A stretch of DNA of 21,216 bases from Paulinella micropora (taxonomy: Eukaryota; Cercozoa; Imbricatea; Euglyphida): NCBI GenBank assembly GCA_009731375.1, contig BJOX01000367.1, positions 305,416 through 326,631 on the forward strand, in the 5' to 3' direction. The position numbers and the translations under genes are program-made. Shown here piece by piece: positions 1 to 7,215 of this stretch. The notes beneath the pieces were generated by a model that did not search any database, was not told where the DNA came from, and saw only the letters and a list, made by a program, of their open reading frames with translations. How positions within the stretch are numbered: position 1 is the first letter of the stretch; each line of letters starts with the position of its first letter.

Positions 1-2
1 GT

Positions 3-455
3 AAGATAATAAGAGGAATATGGATTGCTCCTAAATTGTATATGTTAGAATTTACAACGAATGAAGCCTTTCTCCCTTACCTTACTAACAATGACTTGAA
101 ACATAAAGACAAAGGTGTTCATATAATTGAATGCTACGAAAACGAAGGAGTAAACAAGAGATACTACCACCTTAGAGGTAAGGGATTGAATTCAAAAGGC
201 TTGAATCCAGAAGTATATGAAAAGATGGATTTAGGCGAAAGCATTGAAAATGTTATAGATTTTCAAATGAAGAAAATCCATTTATCACGAAATAGCAAAC
301 AGCAAAACATTAACCATTTCAGCATTGTTCATACTATAAACATAAAAAAGAAAGTTAATGAGAATAAATGGTGCGGACGCGAGTTTATCAATAAAAATGA
401 TAGTATCCCTAACGGATATCAAACGATGTTTATGAGCAAGCGAAAATCAGCATAG
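3..455 (+). CDS. Probable protein-primed family B DNA polymerase, C-terminal fragment
   Basis: The frame is open from the window edge to TAG at 453-455, so the 5' part is missing and the first ATG (42) is internal. About 150 residues are visible. Near the start, APKLYML fits the KxY motif of family B polymerases, which lies after the catalytic palm motifs. It is followed by a basic RGKGLNSKGL stretch, FQMKK, and a W-x-GR-x-F element close to a final IPNGY, an arrangement I associate with the thumb end of virophage and polinton-like polymerases. The catalytic motifs themselves lie outside the window. If correct, the enzyme replicates a small linear DNA element using a protein primer. The assignment rests on remembered family features, not an alignment. 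Codon use is AT-rich, unlike everything after 2128. A hairpin overlaps the stop codon. Confidence 0.45.
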   Translation, partial: KIIRGIWIAPKLYMLEFTTNEAFLPYLTNNDLKHKDKGVHIIECYENEGVNKRYYHLRGKGLNSKGLNPEVYEKMDLGESIENVIDFQMKKIHLSRNSKQQNINHFSIVHTINIKKKVNENKWCGREFINKNDSIPNGYQTMFMSKRKSA

Positions 456-472
456 CGAATGAAAGCGATGCT
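449..472 (+). terminator. Hairpin at the stop codon of the polymerase fragment
   Basis: AGCAT at 449-453 pairs with ATGCT at 468-472. After one mismatch, GC at 455-456 pairs with GC at 465-466, leaving an 8-base loop. The stop codon TAG lies inside the 5' arm. Hairpins close to stop codons act as transcript-end signals in several AT-rich giant viruses and virophages; that role here is inferred from position only. Confidence 0.4.
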
Positions 473-526
473 CATAAATATCAATTAATTAATTTTTCTA
501 TAAAGTATATACCCTATACTATACCA

Positions 527-813
527 ATGACCACCCTTACTAGACTATGTGAGAAGTTTGAGAAACTCTCTATTGAAAATAAAAAAGAAACATTTTCTCT
601 TACCGATGTTAAAAAGATAATTACTGACGAAATCCAAATGATTGAAATGCACGGGCAGGTAAGCCAAGGGATATTTTTCCATTTGGTAAGTATAAAGGTA
701 AGAAAATTCAAGATGTTGCTACAATTGACAAACCATACCTTGAATGGGTTATGAAACAGCCGTGGTTTGAGAAATTTACGGACATTAAAAGTGAAGTAAA
801 AAAATATATTTAA
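527..813 (+). pseudogene. DUF3820-type small protein, first copy, frame broken
   Basis: An ATG at 527 opens a frame of about 45 plausible residues rich in Lys and Glu. A second frame, displaced as if one base were missing, then carries IFPFGKYKGKKIQDV, DKPYLEWV and a Lys-rich end, stopping at TAA 811-813. FGKYKGK followed by PYLEWV is the hallmark of the DUF3820 family, small domains seen in phages, viruses and at the C-terminus of some exonucleases; their biochemical role is not settled. The frames change between about 650 and 670. Either the gene is broken or a base was lost in sequencing or assembly. A paralogue with the same kind of break lies at 1081-1250. Confidence 0.6.
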
Positions 814-834
814 TAAAAATAATATTAATAGTAT

Positions 835-1065
835 ATGATGACAGACTTGAGCACCAAGCAAGACTACTTGAATGAAATTGAAAAATGGAACCTTGATGGA
901 GATGTCAAAAAGCCAACAATCAAATGGACTAAGCCTGACATTGTTTCTTTCTATGAGCAATATAAACCACGTGATGACAATGTGAAAGTAGTTATACCTT
1001 TAGAAAACGTGTTGGACGAAGAGCCGAGCACACCTTTTAAGGAGACTGATTTAAAAGAGACTTGA
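835..1065 (+). CDS. Small hypothetical protein, 76 residues
   Basis: This is an intact frame starting at a double ATG (835 and 838) and ending in TGA. The product is hydrophilic and rich in Lys, Glu and Asp, with no membrane segment and no Cys. It has Trp residues at EKWNLDG and IKWTKPDIV. I do not recognise a family. It sits between the two DUF3820-type copies, 21 bases after the first and 15 bases before the second, on the same strand, so co-transcription is plausible. An AT-rich stretch directly upstream (814-834) could hold a promoter. Base composition and size fit the AT-rich element, and the intact frame contrasts with its broken neighbours. Confidence 0.5.
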   Translation: MMTDLSTKQDYLNEIEKWNLDGDVKKPTIKWTKPDIVSFYEQYKPRDDNVKVVIPLENVLDEEPSTPFKETDLKET

Positions 1066-1080
1066 ATTACAGAGATTAAA

Positions 1081-1250
1081 ATGAATGTGGGTGAAGAGAT
1101 AGCACAAAATGAAACCGATATTTTTCTTCAATATGGTAAGTATAAAAAATGAAAATTGAAGATGTCGCTAAGATTGACAAACCATACCTTGAATATTTAA
1201 TTCAACAACCTTATTTTAATAATAAAGATGCGGTAAAAAAATATCTATGA
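1081..1250 (+). pseudogene. DUF3820-type small protein, second copy, frame broken
   Basis: ATG at 1081 opens a frame that reads IFLQYGKYKK and then meets TGA at 1150-1152, within a run of A. The following frame, displaced as if one A or G were missing, carries KIEDVAKIDKPYLEYL and ends at TGA 1248-1250. It aligns with the first copy over GKY, DVA-x-IDKPYLE and a Lys-Lys-Tyr C-terminus. The lost base lies in the A-run at 1144-1149, where the first copy has a glycine codon of the FGKYKGK motif. A short internal ATG at 1149 could start a truncated 33-residue peptide, which I think unlikely to be functional. Confidence 0.55.
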
Positions 1251-1305
1251 TATTACATCGCTTTCCGCTTATTATTTTTTTATTATTATTTACTTTTAAA
1301 CGATG

Positions 1306-1350
1306 TTTGCAAAACACACGGGAGCGTTAGCGGGAGTGTGAATTTGCAAA
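1306..1350. terminator. Palindrome-bounded hairpin between convergent genes
   Basis: TTTGCAAA occurs on both sides, each copy being its own reverse complement. Inside them, CACAC pairs with GTGTG around a GC-rich loop with the short repeat GGGAGCGTTAGCGGGAG. The element lies between the plus-strand DUF3820 copy, ending at 1250, and the end of a minus-strand gene at 1354, where a bidirectional terminator would be expected. Function is inferred from position and symmetry. Boundaries are approximate. Confidence 0.4.
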
Positions 1351-1353
1351 TAT

Positions 1354-1500
1354 CTATTGGTCTTCTATGAAGTTAGCGATAATATTGACATTTCCTCCTC
1401 CACCAGCAGAGACAGACTTCTGCGTAAAAGTTAATACATCACTCGGCGATAGGTATATATCATAACTTCTAAGATTGATTTGTTGAGTTGATTGAGAATT
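1354..1500 (-). CDS. C-terminal fragment of an unknown, possibly structural protein
   Basis: On the minus strand a frame runs from the N gap to a stop at 1354, giving about 48 residues. The visible end has alternating polar and hydrophobic residues (INLRSYDIYLSP, DVLTFTQKSV), then AGGGGNVNIIANFIEDQ. This beta-rich, glycine-containing ending is common in virion and fibre proteins of small DNA viruses, but no family can be named from so little. Most of the gene lies in or beyond the 627-base gap. The long reading frame that appears to continue through the N run into the GC-rich side is an artefact of unread bases. Confidence 0.4.
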   Translation of the reverse strand, partial: NSQSTQQINLRSYDIYLSPSDVLTFTQKSVSAGGGGNVNIIANFIEDQ

Positions 1501-2127
1501 NNNNNNNNNNNNNNNNNNNNNNNNNNNNNNNNNNNNNNNNNNNNNNNNNNNNNNNNNNNNNNNNNNNNNNNNNNNNNNNNNNNNNNNNNNNNNNNNNNNN
1601 NNNNNNNNNNNNNNNNNNNNNNNNNNNNNNNNNNNNNNNNNNNNNNNNNNNNNNNNNNNNNNNNNNNNNNNNNNNNNNNNNNNNNNNNNNNNNNNNNNNN
1701 NNNNNNNNNNNNNNNNNNNNNNNNNNNNNNNNNNNNNNNNNNNNNNNNNNNNNNNNNNNNNNNNNNNNNNNNNNNNNNNNNNNNNNNNNNNNNNNNNNNN
1801 NNNNNNNNNNNNNNNNNNNNNNNNNNNNNNNNNNNNNNNNNNNNNNNNNNNNNNNNNNNNNNNNNNNNNNNNNNNNNNNNNNNNNNNNNNNNNNNNNNNN
1901 NNNNNNNNNNNNNNNNNNNNNNNNNNNNNNNNNNNNNNNNNNNNNNNNNNNNNNNNNNNNNNNNNNNNNNNNNNNNNNNNNNNNNNNNNNNNNNNNNNNN
2001 NNNNNNNNNNNNNNNNNNNNNNNNNNNNNNNNNNNNNNNNNNNNNNNNNNNNNNNNNNNNNNNNNNNNNNNNNNNNNNNNNNNNNNNNNNNNNNNNNNNN
2101 NNNNNNNNNNNNNNNNNNNNNNNNNNN
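1501..2127. other. Scaffold gap, 627 N
   Basis: Only unread bases. The odd length suggests an estimated insert distance. G+C changes from about one third to about 70% across it, so the join may be false. Confidence 0.99.
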
Positions 2128-2135
2128 GTCAGGCC

Positions 2136-4263
2136 TTAAGCCCCCGGGCCGGTGTAGACTACGCGGGCGCGGGCGAGCGCGGACGAAGGGCTCCCGCCCG
2201 ACCAGCGCACCTCCACGTTTCGCGCCCCCCCGTCGCTGCCGCGCACACAGACGAGGGGCGGGGAGTTGCCGCAGTGCAGCAGGTACAGCCGCACGGGAGG
2301 TGCGCCCACCGGCGCACACAGCGTGAGCTGCCGGCAGCCCAGCCCCCCCGCACCCCGCAGCAGGACTACCCGGTTCAGGGGGCAGAGCCGCAACAGCCAC
2401 GCCGGGTCGGGGGTGCTCAGGGGCCCGGCGCCCAGCAGCACACGCTGCACGCACGGCAGCGCCAGCCCCCGCGGGCTGCGCAGCGCTTGCCACAGGGCGC
2501 CCCGGACCTCGCAAGCTACCTCCGGGGCCAGCCAGGGCCGGGCGGTCTGTAGGCAGGCCAGGCGGTCCGGCCGCCCGAGCGAGACCCCCGCCCAGGGCTG
2601 GTGGTAGCCGCGGGCCAAGAGATCGTGGTCCAGCCCGTTCGGCCAGTGCAGCCCCTGGCAGTGCAGCAGTGTGTGCCGGAAGAAGGCCGGCGGGGCGGCC
2701 GGCAGCAGCAGGGGCGCCTGTGCGGTGGGCGCCAGCCCCAGGAGCCACAACTCTCGGGGCGCGCGGCCCGGGTGGACGCGGAGGCGCCCCGCCCGCTCCG
2801 GGCCCACCCCTAGCAGCAAGGTGTGCTGTGGCGACAGAAAACGGAGGCCCAGCTCGTCCTGGCCGTCCACGGCGCCCAGCGCGGCCGTCAAGTCGTACCG
2901 GATCTGCGAGTCGCAGTCGTCGTCTTCGATGACCGTGAGAGCGCACTGGCCCCGGACGGTGAGGCTGGGCAGGCCCCAGCCTACTTTGGTTTCCGCCAGG
3001 CGCGGGCAGTCTACCAGCACGACCCCGGCCGGCCGGGGCGCCCGGGCAGTGGCGAACGTCGGGAGGAGCAAGCCCTTCAGGGTAGACAAGCCGCAGTCTT
3101 CGAACCACAGGTTCTCAGCGGTGGTGGAGACAAACCGCGGGCGCTGGCAGCCCCGCAGGCACAGCTTCAGGGGCGGTGGCTCCGGGCACAAAAACACGAC
3201 CGTGTGCGCTCGTGGTAGCACCAGGGTGGTGTCGGGGGACGGGGCCCGGGCCGGGGCGGGGGCGCAGCGACACACGACAGTCCAGCAGGGTGTCCGAGGC
3301 GAGCGCCCAGTCCGGGCGCGCCCCGCCGGCCGCCGCGTCCGTGCACTGGAGCCACAGGGTGCGGAGCCGGCCGAAGGCGGTCGGCAGCAGAGTGAACAAG
3401 GCCTGGACATCCACCCCGCCCCCACCGCGGACGTGCAACTTCTCCACCAGGCCGGGCCGGAAGAAGTGGCCGGCCCCGCCGGGGGGGCACTCGCACAGCT
3501 GCCGCAAAAAGTCAGACACGTAGGCCCGGCCGGCGGTCGGCTGGGCCGCGCGGCAGTCGAGCTCCAGGCGGCGGAACCAACCCTTCGCGAGCCAGCCGCA
3601 CCACACGGCGGGGGTAAAGGCGCGCTGTACCCTCAGCAGGCGCTGCGCGCGGCCTTTCGCCGCGCCCCAGCACCCCCGGTCCGGCAAGAGCGCCAGCAGC
3701 CCCCGGACGTGCGCTACGAACGCGGCGGGGGGGGCCGCGCCGTCTGCGCGGAGGCAGGCTCCCCACGCGTGGCCGAGGGCCGGGCGGTGGCCGAGGGCCG
3801 GGCCCGCGGGTGGCGGGGGGGGTGTCCCTGCCACACCCACCCGGTGGCACAGCGCGGCGTAGTACTCGTCGGTGAGCCGGTCGCGCTCCGCCGGCGGCAG
3901 CCCGGCCCTGTCTAGGACAGACAGGAACTGCAGGCCGCCCGGCGTCCGGCGCCCGCGCAGGCCCACCGCCTCTCCGCGCAGGGACGCTAGCCGGCTGCAC
4001 AGGCTGGTCCACCCGGACCGGTCCAGGGCGTAACAAAACAGCAGGTACGACAGGACCACCCGGCGCACTAGGCGGAGCAGCAGGAGCAGCCTGGCGTCGT
4101 CCAGCTGGGTGCGGGAGGCGCCGCTGAGCCGCAGGTGCAGCAGGTCCGGCCCGGAGAGCAGGCCCGTGCCACGGATGTGTTCGGCCGCTACCTCCAGCGC
4201 CGCCTCCCGCTTGGTACGCAACCCGGGCGCCCCAGGCGGGGCCGGCCCGGCGGCGCGGAACAT
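2136..4263 (-). pseudogene. Leucine-rich-repeat-like protein, frame broken near 3200-3290
   Basis: The gene starts at an ATG (4263, MFRAAG) and ends at the stop at 2136. Its two halves lie in different frames. The N-terminal half, about 330 residues, is helical and Leu/Arg-rich, with a hydrophobic patch LLLLLRLVRRVVLSYLLF. The C-terminal half, about 370 residues, shows spaced LxFEDCGLSTLKG, GVVLVDCPRL and LPSLTVRGQC-like strands that resemble leucine-rich repeats with C-type turns. The change of frame falls in C-rich runs between about 3200 and 3290 and equals one extra base. The total length, 2128 bases, is one more than a multiple of three, and a product of about 708 residues would be expected. 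Sequencing error, a true mutation or programmed frameshifting are all possible. LRR assignment is by pattern only. Confidence 0.5.
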
Positions 4264-4687
4264 GGGGGGCGTAGGGCCCGGGGGGTAAAACTCCGGCGCG
4301 AGCGTCTCCTCGCCACGGGGTGGGGTGGGGTTCCGGCGCGAGCGCCTCCAAGCCGGGGAGGGGGGTGGCAGGTAGGTGTCGGCACGGGGGCAGGCGGTCT
4401 GGGGAGAGCGGGCGGGTGCCGCGGGGGGAGGAAGGAAGGGAGGAGGACCCCCCTCTCCTCCCTGGTATCCCCTTCTCTCTTGTCCCGCTCCTTGGGGCGC
4501 GCCGCATGCAGAGCGCCGCCGCGCGGACGAGACGGGGCGGCCGCACGGGATCAGAAAACACAGACAGTCCACGCCCTGAATTTTATTGACACTAACCGAA
4601 AAGAAAGGGGCCGGCGGAGTGGCCGGGCGAGCTCTCCCCGGCACCGAACCCTCCGGACGCGGGAGGGCCACGGAAGCGGCCAGTGAG
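4264..4687. other. Intergenic region: 3' end of one minus gene and promoter of the next
   Basis: This 424-base stretch separates two minus-strand genes. Its right part holds the polyadenylation signal of the 4688-6067 gene; the left part should hold the promoter of the 2136-4263 gene. It has several G and C runs and the purine-rich stretch GGAAGGAAGGGAGGAGG. I see no convincing TATA box and no further gene. Confidence 0.6.
4582..4587 (-). terminator. AATAAA polyadenylation signal
   Basis: TTTATT on the plus strand reads AATAAA on the minus strand, about 100 bases after the stop at 4688. It stands out in a GC-rich background and fits the same pattern after other genes here. Confidence 0.6.
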
Positions 4688-6067
4688 TCAGTGCTCGACG
4701 GGGCGTTCGTGGCTGACAACCACCCGGCCGGGGCGGGAGCCCTCCTCGGGCCTGCTCTTGCCGTGGATCCCCCCTCCCCCGAAACAATACGAGCCCACGA
4801 GCACCGACAGCGCCACCGGCCAGTCGCGCCGCACGTGGCGGAGGTGCGGGTCTAGGTACTGACGAAAGAAGCGGTGGAAGGGCTGCTGGCGGGCGTGCGC
4901 GGGCAGGCACAGCGCCCCCCGGCCCTCCGGCTGCTCTCTCGCCCCCGCGAGCTCCATCACCTCGAAGCTCTGGGCAAAGTGCTCAGGCCATTCGGCGGCG
5001 GCGGGGGCAGAGACGGGCACTCCGTCGTAGTTGGGGCGCACCCGAAAGGAGCGCAGGACGTAGCGGGTCCCGGCCCGCTGTACCGCGGACGCTAGCACGT
5101 CGCGTAGCCCGGACGCGGCGCTCGGCGAAGAAGGGGCCAGGGCGTCGAGGAGCAGCGCCGTGTCCGCCGGGGGCAGAGCCTGGCTGCCAGCGGCAGAGTG
5201 CGGGCCGGGCCCGTCGCCCGGCTCGAGGACACGCAGCCGCACCGTGAGTTCGTGGCGCCGGCTCTGGCCCGTAAGCGAATCTAGTTGGGCCGGCCAGAAT
5301 TGTCCGTCGTACCACAGCCACAGCGCGTCCAGTGGCCTGGCCCCCAGCGCCAACAGGGCGAACGAGCACTCGGAGCTTAGTTCGTCCTGCCTGCGCCGCG
5401 CCTCGTCGTGGGCCAGGCCGTGAAACACGGGCTCGAGCGCGCGGCGCACAGCCTCCGCTCCTGCCTGTCGCAGCAGCTCCAGGCAGCGACCGAGGTTGTC
5501 CTGCCCCAAGCTGCAGGCGGGCCAGGCGCTGAGGGCCAGGGCCCGCCCCAGGGCGTTGTGCCGGAAGGCGCAGCCGCACCGCGTGGCGCTGCCGTGCGGC
5601 TTGGGCCCCGTGCAGCGGGGGTGGGCCCTGGTGGCCCGGTGCTGCAGCACGTCGGCAAAGAAGGCCACCAGCTTGTCCGTGACGCTGGGGTCGGGCGCGC
5701 AGCCAGTCGACAGCGCGTGGCGCGAGCCCACCGCCAGCATACAGTCCGCCACCGCGGCCTGGGTGCACGAGGCCTGGGCGCCGATCGCCGCGGTGAGAGC
5801 CGCCTTGTTGAGGGACACTAGCCTGGCCGCCAGGAAACAGTCCTGCGGGCCGGGGCGCAGGGGCCACCTGGTCCGGGAAAACGCTCGGCGCTTCGGGGGC
5901 GTCCCCGGGCCGGCATAGGCCGCGAGGCGGCCCCGCTTCTTCCGACTTTTCAGCTCGTGGGTTATCACGGCTTGGAAGTACCTGGTCCAGAAGCTCGAGT
6001 GGGGCGCGTCCTCCTCCGCGGGCGCGGAGCCGCCGCCGAGGTCGCTAAGTCCGGCAGCGCTAGACAT
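4688..6067 (-). CDS. Unrecognised 459-residue protein
   Basis: The start is the ATG at 6067 (MSSAAGLSDLGGG), the first in the frame after the repeat-rich intergenic region. The frame is open further upstream only because GC-rich repeats lack stops. The N-terminus is acidic and low-complexity, then comes a basic segment with KSRKKRGR and PPKRRAFSR, which could be a nuclear localisation signal. The middle has Cys/His residues (CTGPKPHGS, CGCAFRHNALGR) that might bind zinc. The C-terminal third has aromatic and basic residues (FHRFFRQYLDPHLRHVRRDW) and a glycine patch SYCFGGGGIHG. There is no signal peptide or membrane span. I recognise no family. The stop is followed by AATAAA on the same strand. 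The next minus-strand gene begins 424 bases downstream, and a plus-strand gene diverges on the other side. Confidence 0.7.
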   Translation of the reverse strand: MSSAAGLSDLGGGSAPAEEDAPHSSFWTRYFQAVITHELKSRKKRGRLAAYAGPGTPPKRRAFSRTRWPLRPGPQDCFLAARLVSLNKAALTAAIGAQASCTQAAVADCMLAVGSRHALSTGCAPDPSVTDKLVAFFADVLQHRATRAHPRCTGPKPHGSATRCGCAFRHNALGRALALSAWPACSLGQDNLGRCLELLRQAGAEAVRRALEPVFHGLAHDEARRRQDELSSECSFALLALGARPLDALWLWYDGQFWPAQLDSLTGQSRRHELTVRLRVLEPGDGPGPHSAAGSQALPPADTALLLDALAPSSPSAASGLRDVLASAVQRAGTRYVLRSFRVRPNYDGVPVSAPAAAEWPEHFAQSFEVMELAGAREQPEGRGALCLPAHARQQPFHRFFRQYLDPHLRHVRRDWPVALSVLVGSYCFGGGGIHGKSRPEEGSRPGRVVVSHERPVEH

Positions 6068-6210
6068 GAGCGGCTTCGGCCGGTGCTGGCTTGGGCGGCT
6101 TCGGCCGCTCGTGCTTTGTGGGGTAGACTGTACCCCCGCGCTGTCCGCTACCCTCCCTGCGCCAGGGCGCGCACGCACCGCGGGGGGCCGGGGAGAGGGG
6201 GAAAGCGAAC

Positions 6211-6345
6211 GGCGCCGCGTGCCCCCCCTCGGGGGCGCCGCGTGCCACGGGCGGCGCCGCGTGCCCCCCTCGGTGGCACGCGTGCCACGTGCGGCGCCGC
6301 GTGCCCCCCTCGGTGGCACGCGTGCCACGGGCGGCGCCGCGTGGG
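6211..6345. repeat. 40-bp tandem repeat made of two palindromes
   Basis: Two full units (6251-6290 and 6291-6330) are flanked by degenerate partial units. Each unit holds the 10-bp palindrome GCGGCGCCGC, a C-run and the 16-bp perfect palindrome GTGGCACGCGTGCCAC (6273-6288 and 6313-6328). The array sits between the divergent start at 6067 (-) and the plus-strand gene, so it may regulate both. The last unit breaks off at the start of the duplicated 249 bases. Confidence 0.8.
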
Positions 6346-6594
6346 CCCCCGCCACCCCTCAAGCGGCGCAAAGCTGTCTTTGGTCGCCGGGCCCGTGCCG
6401 AAATGAAGTTTGCCCGCGCCACCGCCGAGGTGCACCGACAGCCACACCTGGCAGCCTATCTCGCCCGGCTCAAGGCCCAGTGGCAGCAAAAGGTCCTGGC
6501 TGAGGTGATGGCGTGCCTGCTCCACTTTGGGACCGGGGAGGCAGACCAGTGGGACACACAGGAGATCCTGCGGGACCTGGAGCCAAAGGGGGAG
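6346..6594 (+). repeat. 249-bp exact duplicate, left copy, ending at a gap
   Basis: This stretch is identical to 6694-6942 and ends exactly at the 10-N gap. It encodes the KRRK-containing N-terminal part of the gene completed at 7170, including the ATG now at 6403. An unmerged contig overlap is the simplest explanation; a real tandem duplication is less likely. Confidence 0.85.
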
Positions 6595-6604
6595 NNNNNN
6601 NNNN

Positions 6605-7170
6605 CGTTGGCCGGCACACTGGCCGACGCACCGTCCGGCGCCCCGGTGCCGGCGGGTCAGAAGCGCCGTGGCGCAGACGCCCGCCCCTCTACACCCCCGC
6701 CACCCCTCAAGCGGCGCAAAGCTGTCTTTGGTCGCCGGGCCCGTGCCGAAATGAAGTTTGCCCGCGCCACCGCCGAGGTGCACCGACAGCCACACCTGGC
6801 AGCCTATCTCGCCCGGCTCAAGGCCCAGTGGCAGCAAAAGGTCCTGGCTGAGGTGATGGCGTGCCTGCTCCACTTTGGGACCGGGGAGGCAGACCAGTGG
6901 GACACACAGGAGATCCTGCGGGACCTGGAGCCAAAGGGGGAGAAAGAGTGCGAGAGCGACGACGACGAGGGAGCGGACGGCTCCTTTTCTCACCCCCTGG
7001 CAGCGCTCTTCTACTTTGTGGATCAGGACTTTGACGGGTCCGGTGACGGGTGGGTCAAAGGCCGAGAGAGCTGGGGCTACGTCATCGCGAGGCTGGAGGC
7101 AGTGCCCCAGGAGGTACCCGCGCTCAGAAGGGCCATCCGTGACCTAGCGCTAGGCAACATCTTCTCTTAG
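6605..7170 (+). CDS. Unknown nuclear-type protein with acidic middle part, 5' end in gap
   Basis: The frame is open from the gap to TAG at 7168-7170. The only ATG after the gap is at 6751, giving 139 residues. The coding frame continues upstream with a proline-rich, basic stretch (PPPPLKRRKAVFGRRAR) that looks like a nuclear localisation signal, so the true start is probably in the gap. The middle is helical (HLAAYLARLKAQWQQKVLAEV), followed by an acidic run ECESDDDEGADG. DQDFDGSGDGW resembles an EF-hand loop but lacks the final Glu, so calcium binding is doubtful. The gene faces RPB5, 45 bases away, and the two share a polyadenylation region. The first 249 coding bases also occur left of the gap. 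No family recognised. Confidence 0.65.
6694..6942 (+). repeat. 249-bp exact duplicate, right copy
   Basis: Identical to 6346-6594 at an offset of 348 bases. This copy continues without a break into the rest of the gene and is therefore the more trustworthy one. Confidence 0.85.
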
Positions 7171-7215
7171 CACCCACCGTTCTGTTTGCTGAAGAAGGGC
7201 TTACGAGAGAGAGAG

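Noticed and set aside
1354-3108. A long minus-strand frame joining the AT-rich end to GC-rich sequence
   Set aside because: It passes through 627 unread bases, and the GC-rich half is a shadow of the LRR-like gene in another frame.
7010-7080. EF-hand calcium site in DQDFDGSGDGW
   Set aside because: The last coordinating acidic residue of the loop is missing and there is no second hand; kept only as a remark.
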